From Chimonanthus salicifolius (taxonomy: Eukaryota > Streptophyta > Magnoliopsida > Laurales > Calycanthaceae), in assembly GCA_013350335.1 (NCBI GenBank), contig CM023540.1, positions 22,485,175 through 22,549,174 on the forward strand: a stretch of DNA of 64,000 bases, read 5' to 3'. This document shows positions 57,260-64,000 of this stretch, one piece after another. Every line of letters begins with the position of its first letter. Position 1 is the stretch's first letter. Below the pieces are notes generated by a model. That model made no database searches and was not told where the DNA came from. It saw only the letters and a list, made by a program, of their open reading frames with translations. The position numbers were made by a program, and so were the translations under genes.

Positions 57260-58254
57260 TGTGATGAAAACACGCAAATGGAAGTAAATGGGTCTCACTT
57301 CCTCGACCCCTTAAAGGAAGACAAAGGAAGGGCACAACTTAGTGATGATTTTTCATAATCATCATTGTTAGAGTTAAAATCTTATTTATTTAGGATTAAC
57401 TCTACTTCTCTTCATATAATATATATTGATATATTCAGTCACTTTACTATCCATCGTGTCTTTTTTATCTCTTCTCTCTGTACTTTTAGCATTCTATCCC
57501 TATTCTTAATACCAACAACTGGTAACCTCTTAAGTCTACAACCAAAGTTGTCTCTGGTTTTTAAATTACAAGTACAAACCACCTAAAGTGAATTTCTCTT
57601 AATTTCTCTTTTATTAAGGTTATTAGCTAATATATGAATTTCTCTAACTTATTTTTTTTAATCCAATGTTCTCAATTTATTTCTCTTAATTTCTTTGCCC
57701 TTACTTTCATTTTCCCTCTCTTTTCCTTTTTCTCAAAAGTAAGGGTAAAATTGAAATTTCCTTAAATTTGGTGCACTATGAGAAAAAACTCATGGTGCAA
57801 AAATCACTATCCTAAAATTAGTGGCAAGAAGTTATTATTAAATAAAATATGTTTTTAAATTTGAGAATGTTTGAATTCATGCGATTATGTTGTGGAATTG
57901 TTATGTGACTTTTAGTATTATTGAATTATCAAGTATGGTTCTAATGAACGAAGTTGAGAAGTATTACATTGTTGTAGTTAGGATAGGTGGAAACAGGATA
58001 TTCCATATCGATTGAATGAGGACGTTAAATATTAGTACTGCTTTTCATACATTCAATAGGTTCAAAGTTTTTGAAAAGTCCTAAAATACAAAATGGAACT
58101 TCTGCCAAAATTTTGATAGAATTTTTTGGTTTTTAGAAAATATATAATTAGACGTTAGAACGCAAAGAAAATAAAATGAGAACATTGGATTAAAAAAAAT
58201 AAGTTAGACAATGAAAAAATTGTCATTTTTCCCCATTTTCTATCATGGATGGGG
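57260..58254. other. AT-rich intergenic sequence
   Basis: No gene recognised. At 57,725-57,830 a piece with TAAGGGTAAAATTGAAATTT and ATCACTATCCTAAAATTA may be half of a long-TIR MITE. Confidence 0.3.
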
Positions 58255-58520
58255 TCCGAGGCGTGACAACGCTAAGCAATGAATATATGCGGGTTCAGGG
58301 GCTAGCCAACGAATATATGCGCTAAAGACAGGTTCACCAATACGATAGAGACGAGTTCAAGTGTTAGCCAACAGGATATATGTGCTAGGGATAAGTTCAT
58401 GCGCTAGTCAACGAATATATACACTTAGAGAGAAATGCACTAGAGATGAGTTCATGTGAGATATATGCGCTAGTGACAAATATATGCACCTAGCGTACGT
58501 ACTCATTTGCTAGCGCAATT
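58255..58520. repeat. Degenerate tandem repeat with GCTAGCCAACGAATATATGC units
   Basis: The words GCTAG(C/T)CAAC(G/A), GAATATATGCGCTA and GA(C/T)(G/A)AGTTCA recur at intervals of roughly 45-60 bp over about 250 bp, with insertions and drift. It begins just after GGGGTCCGAGGCGTGACA, which looks like the end of a gypsy-type LTR. No protein reading is supported. Confidence 0.6.
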
Positions 58521-58559
58521 GAATGTGGTACTTATGAACATGTGCAACTGTTGTCAAAT

Positions 58560-58780
58560 AGGTCAAATCAAGATGCATACGGCTTTAAAAGCTTGCATAT
58601 CGTGATAGATGGCATTTAAAAAGTGAAATATCAATTGTACGCTACTGCATAAGGGGATTGTCGTTTAAAATAGTTTGACTATGCATGTGAAGCACTCTGA
58701 CCCAAATACAATTTTTGAAATCCTGACCACCAAAAATTATAGGTTTTGTGTATTTTTGTCAAAAAAATTCCCCCAATCTA
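58560..58780. repeat. Dispersed repeat, copy 1 (partner at 60490-60690)
   Basis: Shares with the second copy GCTTTAAAAG/GCCTTAAAAG, AAGTGAAATATCAA/AAGTGAAATTTCAA, GTACGCTACTGCATAAGGGG/GTGCGCTAGTGCATGAGGGG, TTTAAAATAGTTTGACTATG-type sequence and an ATTTTTG(G/T)C.AAAA block, in the same order and orientation. Probably two relics of one repeat. Confidence 0.5.
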
Positions 58781-60164
58781 CATTTTCATTCAAAAAGTGA
58801 TAAGAACACTCATATTTTAGATAATAAAGAACACTAATGTATTTTTCTACTATTTAAATAATAACAAGTGAAAAGAAGATAATTCACAGTTATTTCAATA
58901 AAATACTGATGTTTCTATCAATTATCTTTTATTTTATCATAATTTATCTTAATTATCAGTTTTCTAAAGAATTAAAAGATTTTTATGTAACTAGTCAACA
59001 AACTAAAATTGCGTGGGATGGCAAATGTAGAAGGCAAAGGAACCTCTCAAATTAGTATCTTGGAATTAATGAGGAGGTCAAAAATCATAATTGGTGACAG
59101 TGCAAATGGCAAGAATTTACCTGGCAACTGACTATTTAGGATTTTTTTCATTATTGTATTTAACGGTCTCTGCTCCAGTTTGTGGGGCCCATTTTCACGT
59201 TTTTGATGCAGCGAACATGTCACGTTGGTATTCCCTCCAATGCGTTACTGCTGTTGACTGCCCCTTTAAATGGTAATAGACGCGTACTATCTACAAGCTA
59301 ATACTATTACCAAATCCAATACGAATATTAATACTAAAAGTAAATTCTTATTTAAATTTCACATACCGCCAAAGGACGAACAGCGCAAAAGTACGCATAC
59401 AGTACGCCAAAGGAGCTTCATTTTGTTTGTACATGCAGCAGCTACGAGCGTTTCAAAATTCGTGGATTTTGGGGATTGTGCTTCTAAATTTATTTTTTCA
59501 AGAGTATTTTGTGCTAAGTTTAGAATGAAAATGTCTTACTATGAGAAGTCAAGAAGTTCAGGGTAATCTAATTTTCTTCGGTCTCTTCAAGTCTCTAATT
59601 TTTTGAGATAAATTCCTCAAAAATCATAATAAAAAAGGATGAGGAAGAAAAATTACCTAACTCCTTTTTTTCAAAATTTTAAGAACAAACTGAGAATCTA
59701 ATTTATCAGAGATTGAAAAACTCTTACTTTAAGAGAAATATAAAATCCAATAAAAAATATTCTATCTTTACAATGAAAATTGCTCATAGATGAAATCTAT
59801 GTTTCAAATTTTACAGAAATTTCAGCAAAAATTGTTAAACTAATAGAATAAAAAAATTAACTTCAAAAAAGTAAAAATATTATTTTTTTATTTTTTTGTT
59901 CTTGTTTTTGTTACATCTTCTTAGTCTAATTCCACAAATTCTCTAGCACAAAAAAGTTCTAATGAAGAAACTCCTTCAACGATTCTTTCATTTCTCGCGC
60001 TTCTTAATTCTTCATATCTATATAAGATTTCTATAGAGATTTCCAAGAAGGGAAAAAAATAGAATATCGTCTCTTTTCAAAATTGATGATAACATACATA
60101 AGAAGAAAATGAAAATCAATTTTGTTATAAATTCATTATTCTTAACTACTTCTGTGATAGCGTT
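58781..60164. other. AT-rich intergenic sequence
   Basis: No gene recognised. The plus-strand ORFs at 59091-59276 and 59270-59566 resemble nothing known. Confidence 0.35.
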
Positions 60165-60400
60165 GTAACGACTCATCCTTCTAGTAGAATATTGTCTGCT
60201 TTGGACTCAAAAAACCCACATGACTCTGCATTGGTCCCAAAAGACCTTATGTTTGATGGTAGGGGTGCTCCCTCTTATAAGCCACCATCTATTCCATGAG
60301 CTAGGAGGTATGAGCTCTTTGTTCCCATCTCTCATTACCACCGGGCACACTTCAGTCCCCTCTTGGGGTAGGGGCGTTACAAGCGCAAATGTCTATGTTC
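60165..60400 (-). repeat. ATATTGTC..GCTTTGG repeat module, second copy
   Basis: GTAACGACTCATCC, AATATTGTCTGCTTTGGAC, GGGGTGCTCCCTCTTATAAG and GGGGCGTTACAAG at the end. In reverse orientation it matches the module at about 54790-54990. The GTTGTAACG start and CGTTACAAG end suggest short inverted ends, though the element type remains open. Confidence 0.45.
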
Positions 60401-60489
60401 TGTGCTAGTGCGTCAACTTGCACTAAAACGAAAACTTAAATGTGCTACTTATAGGATAGCGCAACACATACACTAAGTCAGATTGGGTA

Positions 60490-60690
60490 TGTACCACTCT
60501 GAATGCATGGAGATCTAGATAAATGGAGCCTTAAAAGTGAAATTTCAATGTGCGCTAGTGCATGAGGGGCTTTTTTGACCTAAAAATAATGACTAGACGT
60601 ACAAGACATTCTAACCTACTTTTTTTTAAGACAGGCCATCTGAAATAGGAAGTTTTTCAAGATATTTTTGGCCAAAAATCCAAAAAAAAA
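60490..60690. repeat. Dispersed repeat, copy 2
   Basis: Partner of 58560-58780, see there for shared words. It starts after a stretch with TGCGCTAGTGCATGAGG-like sequence also related to the tandem repeat at 58255. Confidence 0.5.
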
Positions 60691-60957
60691 AAAATGAACC
60701 TAAGGAATATTTTTTTAAAAAAAATCTTATATTATACCTCCTAATATATAAACATTAAAATGCATTGTTGGTTTCAATCTAATTTAAATTAAATTTGTTT
60801 GTATGACTGTTCAATCTCTATGAACTCAGTATTTTCTAAGTTGTTGATAATTTATACAAATATAATTTTTTAATGCCATTATAATGTCATGCATATATTT
60901 GATTCATAATAATTTAATCTAATAGTTAAATTTAATTTGTCTCAACTATAGTAAAAG

Positions 60958-61325
60958 TAGGGCTGCAACTCAGGTCGGGTCGGGTTATGGAATTCAACTC
61001 GATTTTGCCCGACTTAATGTTTATGAAACTCAACCTGACCCAACCCTAATTCTCAACCCGACTCGAATTCTAACACAAATCAACCCGAATTCTGATCCGA
61101 CACTCATTTTGAACCCATTTAGCCTAATTTTAGCAAGGTCGTTTCCGGTTAGGTTGGGTTGAGTCGGGTTGGGTTAATTTGTAAAATCATCAACCCAACT
61201 CGACCCGCTAACTCGAAATTTTCAACATGACCCGACCCGCTAACTCAAAATTCTCAACCCGACCCGTATGATTTCTCTGGTCGGATCATGTGGGTCGGGT
61301 TTGACCCGACCCGAGTTGTAGCCTT
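60958..61325. mobile_element. hAT-type MITE, TAGGG / CCGACCCGA family, best-preserved copy (368 bp)
   Basis: Ends TAGGGCTGCAACTCAGGTCG and, in reverse complement, AAGGCTACAACTCGGGTCGG. Flanks AGTAAAAG (60950-60957) and AGTAAAAA (61326-61333), seven of eight. More than a dozen CAACCCGAC / GACCCGACCCG / TCGGGTTGGGTT words occupy the body in both orientations. No coding capacity. This copy shows the family motif least decayed. Confidence 0.88.
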
Positions 61326-61333
61326 AGTAAAAA

Positions 61334-61840
61334 GTGTTTGTCAATAATTTAAATTTTAAATCATTAATACAGTTTTATTAATAATTTTGTTACTTATAAT
61401 GAATTTAAAATCTTACACACTTTTCCAATTCTTAGTCTAAATCATTCTAATCTTAAAATTCATCAAATTAATCATTATTGTTGAATTAAAATCATTTTAA
61501 TATTATATGATAATACATGCCTTGATTTGGGAGGTAAATCAAAGTAAAATTTCTCCATTAAATGGTTGTAATCGTATTCTAATCTCATGCTTTGAGACTT
61601 TTTTAACACTTCAAATGATTTGTTTGAATGAATTGACTTCACTAGAAATGAAGAAAAATGGAAGATGAAATTAGTGAATAAAAAGTCATTGACGACATAG
61701 ATGGTGTTCCGGAGCGAGGCACGAGATGTACGGTGGCTACTGCAGAAATACAGTGCTCCCGCAATGTACTGAAGCCTTTCTTGTGCATGGAAAGGCTAGC
61801 CCGCAACGGCGCCTCATAGCTAGCGCAACGAGCACCTTTA
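61334..61840. other. Distal upstream region of the PLATZ gene
   Basis: AT-rich to about 61,680, then more GC-rich. No gene recognised; minus-strand frames at 61642-62078 overlap the promoter and leader and resemble nothing known. Confidence 0.35.
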
Positions 61841-61850
61841 GACCCGAAAA

Positions 61851-61884
61851 TCCCGCTCGAATTGGCGGGAAAGAGCGCCAATGG
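61851..61884. promoter_or_regulatory. E2F-like sites upstream of the PLATZ gene
   Basis: ATTGGCGGGAAAGAGCGCCA contains TTGGCGGGAAA, a near-ideal E2F/DP site, followed at once by an inverted GCGCCAAT. TCCCGC stands just upstream. E2F sites mark genes linked to the cell cycle. About 520 bp before the PLATZ start codon. Confidence 0.5.
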
Positions 61885-61895
61885 CTTATACATGC

Positions 61896-61929
61896 CACGT
61901 GTAAAATGCGCCTAGAATACTGCCACGTG
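61896..61929. promoter_or_regulatory. Paired G-boxes upstream of the PLATZ gene
   Basis: TGCCACGTGT occurs twice, with CACGTG at 61896-61901 and 61924-61929, 28 bp apart and in the same orientation. Such paired ACGT elements are typical of abscisic-acid responsive promoters (bZIP or bHLH binding). Confidence 0.6.
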
Positions 61930-62130
61930 TGAACCCTCTTATTAGGGTTTTTCCCCGACGCCCACTGCAGACTGCAGAGAATCCGAGACCCGCATCCAAC
62001 GGCTCGCCAACGCCTCAACTCCAAAAAATTGACGGTCCTGATCCTCGTTCGACCACTCATTTGAACCCTACATTTCACGAGATGAACGACGAGGATCGGT
62101 TCCCTTTCCCGCTATTATCGTTAAAAGCCC

Positions 62131-62136
62131 TATAAG
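62131..62136 (+). promoter_or_regulatory. Candidate TATA box of the PLATZ gene
   Basis: TATAAG within GCCCTATAAGTTGG. A start of transcription about 30 bases downstream would give a leader interrupted by the 62233-62369 intron. ATATAATG at 62143 is an alternative. Confidence 0.5.
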
Positions 62137-62232
62137 TTGGAAATATAATGAAAAGAGTGTTTCACCGCTGATTCTCCACTCTCACTTAGTCTTCTCTTCC
62201 GCCGCTCTCTCTCCCTCTCTAAATTCCCCAAG

Positions 62233-62369
62233 GTAAGTGAAGAAAACTAATTTCTTTCATTTTTCACTTTGATTAGAATCTATCAATTTTCAATTCAATA
62301 AATTGCAATCTTATCTGAATTCATCTCAGTTCAATATTTGAATTTCTATTGTTTCTTTTTAATTTTCAG
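62233..62369 (+). other. Leader intron of the PLATZ gene
   Basis: AAG then gtaagtg at 62233 and ttttcag ending at 62369: consensus splice sites in the 5' leader, 21 bases before the start codon. Leader introns often raise expression in plants. Confidence 0.75.
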
Positions 62370-62390
62370 GTTAGATACACATCTAACCAG

Positions 62391-63249
62391 ATGAAGAATT
62401 CAGAGTGGTTGGAAGTGCTATTGAAGAGCAAGTTCTTCGTACCTTGCTCTGAGCACGAAGAGCAGAAGAAGAACGAGATGAACGTTTTCTGCATCGACTG
62501 CAAGCAGTGCATCTGCCAGCACTGCATTGCTTCTTCGCTTCACTTTCGCCACAAGCAATTGCAGATTAGGAGATACGTCTATCATGATGTTGTCCGCCTT
62601 CATGACATGCACAAACTTATCGATTGTTCACGCGTTCAGGTATGCAATTAGAAACAATCAGAAGTTGATTATTGCTGTTTTGATTATTAATTTGCAGCCA
62701 ATTTCTGATTTTTTTTATTTCTAATCAGTAATTATGTGATTAATTCGTTATCTCAGCCTTATACGATCAATGGTGCGAAGGTGATCTTTCTCAATCCGCG
62801 GCCGCAGCCGAGGCCGCCAACCAAATCCAACAGCAGTGGTCCCTTGTGCCGTATCTGTGAAAGGCCGCTTCAAGAACCGAATCAACACTGCTCCATTGCA
62901 TGCAAGGTAAAAAGGAAAATATTTGGATCAATTCGAGTCCATTTTATTTAGATTTTTGCCAATTTGTTTCTGAATTTTGGGAATTGCATTTCAGATTTCA
63001 GCGGACGATTCATTTAACCTCCGTGATTCTCTACGGCTACCGGATTTGTGCGATGCTACTCCTGCGAAAGAGAATCAGAACTCGGAATCCATCTCAAATG
63101 GAGACGACTCGCCGCAACCGGACTCGCCTGTTTCGGGTGACTCGTCCGAATCAAATTCGGTCGACGACAACTGGCTGAGTCCTGCGCTGAAGCCCAAAAG
63201 GCCTTTGCACAAAAGGAAAGGGATTCCTCGCCGATCTCCCATCTGTTAA
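62391..63249 (+). CDS. PLATZ zinc-binding transcription factor family protein (3 coding exons)
   Basis: CDS 62391-62639, 62757-62906, 62995-63249; 217 residues; GT..AG introns, all phase 0. PLATZ proteins are plant-specific, zinc-dependent DNA-binding proteins that also contact RNA polymerase III factors in maize; members act in endosperm, leaf growth and drought responses. The start WLEVLLKSKFFVPCSEH matches the family opening. Zinc ligands can be assigned among Cys19, His22, Cys34, Cys37, Cys40, Cys42, Cys45, His51 and His54, then Cys114, Cys117, Cys128 and Cys132 in the second part (LCRICERP, HCSIACK). Family blocks QIRRYVYHDVVRLHDM and NGAKVIFLNPRPQPRP are present. The tail is Ser/Asp-rich and ends in a basic stretch (KPKRPLHKRKGIPRR), a likely nuclear signal. 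Start chosen at the ATG after the leader intron; the upstream open frame is intronic. Confidence 0.95.
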
Positions 63250-63807
63250 ATTCCATTCTCTTCCCTTTCTTCGTTATTTTTCTATTTATAGATAGAAGAA
63301 AAAAGGGATCAAGAAATGAGGAATACCATACCATTGGTACTAATATATATAATAATGATAATTATTATTATTATCAAGAAGATTATATTATTCTCAATCT
63401 GTTTAATTAAACGTAGAAATTGAGAAAATCATGCGCATAAGTGAGCTTATTTTTTAGGTCTCTCTTCTGATTAGTTGTACAGCATCAACTGTTGAGTGGC
63501 ATTGGTGGATTATTTTATGAGAGATAATTGTATTGTTCTATTTTAAAGGAAAAGAGTAATTGTATCTTCTGTTTATGATAATGACGAGGATTGTGACAAA
63601 TGATGGAGTATATCTGGAGTGGGGTCGAGATGAGATTATTTTATTCTGCGCCGTTGATTTTGTCGTGATATATGCCGTCCGTTCATCGAGGTTTGGGACG
63701 TGGGAGCATTGGATAGGGTGAGTGGCAGACAAAAGCATATGATGGGCTGTATGTCCTTCATCCTTTGGTATGCTCGCCCTTTCTTATTTTTTAATTAATT
63801 TTATTAA
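63250..63807 (+). other. 3' region of the PLATZ gene
   Basis: Probable 3' UTR. An (ATT)n/(TAA)-like stretch lies at about 63345-63375. No other gene recognised. Confidence 0.4.
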
Positions 63808-63958
63808 TTTTTTAATTTATGTGAAAACTTTAGAATATTCAGTGTAAAATTTTTATAGATGTATTTATGTTTCTTAGAAACCATTTAAACCATAAGGGTT
63901 CGAACTTACAATATCTATCTTCTTAAGACAGAAAGCAATTAATTGAATTACACATATA
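63808..63958 (-). mobile_element. tRNA-derived SINE, family B, old copy at the window edge
   Basis: Minus strand: TGTGTAATTCAATTAATTGC (A-box region), GTCTTAAGAAGATAGATATT, TAAGTTCGAACCCTTATGGT (B box), then a degraded TTTTACACTGAATATTCTAA and TTTTCACATAAATT tail. Many substitutions mark an old insertion. Confidence 0.7.
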
Positions 63959-64000
63959 TCAATATTAATTTAGTAGTATCTCTAATATTTAGAAGCCATT

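Noticed and set aside
61737..62078. 113-codon minus-strand ORF before the PLATZ gene
   Set aside because: No family resemblance; it covers the promoter and leader of the PLATZ gene.

Overview
This window is nuclear DNA of a flowering plant. It is AT-rich, its genes have introns with GT..AG splice sites, and it is packed with transposon relics. It holds plant-specific families: a class A heat stress factor, a PLATZ protein, a group D MAP kinase kinase, a vacuolar iron transporter, a BPA1-type protein and a MIR166 locus. I cannot name the species; an AT-rich eudicot or magnoliid would fit. I see five protein genes and one microRNA gene. Layout: (1) 490-2924 (+) HSFA1-type heat stress transcription factor, two coding exons. 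(2) 5593-10578 (-) VIT1-like vacuolar Fe/Mn transporter, four exons, convergent with the HSF. (3) 10.6-20.5 kb: no gene recognised; nested short elements, including long-TIR elements with 8-9 bp target duplications and hAT-type MITEs. (4) 20626-21609 (-) single-exon MAP kinase kinase of the MKK7/8/9 type, with a TATA box. (5) 21.7-31.2 kb: repeats, including two Stowaway MITEs. (6) About 31395-31495 (+) a MIR166 hairpin with a perfect canonical mature miR166. (7) 32-39 kb: MITEs, SINEs and one unrecognised 71-codon ORF. (8) 39602-48236 (-) BPA1-like RRM protein, six coding exons, whose introns hold a 1.5-kb hAT-like element (itself carrying a nested element) and a SINE. (9) 48.4-60.9 kb: retrotransposon debris, SINEs and degenerate tandem repeats. 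(10) 62391-63249 (+) PLATZ zinc-binding protein, three coding exons, with a leader intron and a promoter holding E2F-like and G-box motifs. The genes form no cluster or pathway; they are independent stress, signalling, metal-transport and development genes, as expected of ordinary plant chromatin. I did not find a new enzymatic or defence system. The most unusual content is the set of small non-autonomous elements. Several families can be delimited to the base by target-site duplications, and their bodies are built from one short motif repeated in both orientations: TATCGGCCGATA in one hAT-type family, CCGACCCGA/TCGGGTCGGG in another. A third group, with long inverted repeats, carries tandem copies of an AGCCGATTTTACTGTTCATG-like unit. 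Two tRNA-derived SINE families are also well represented.
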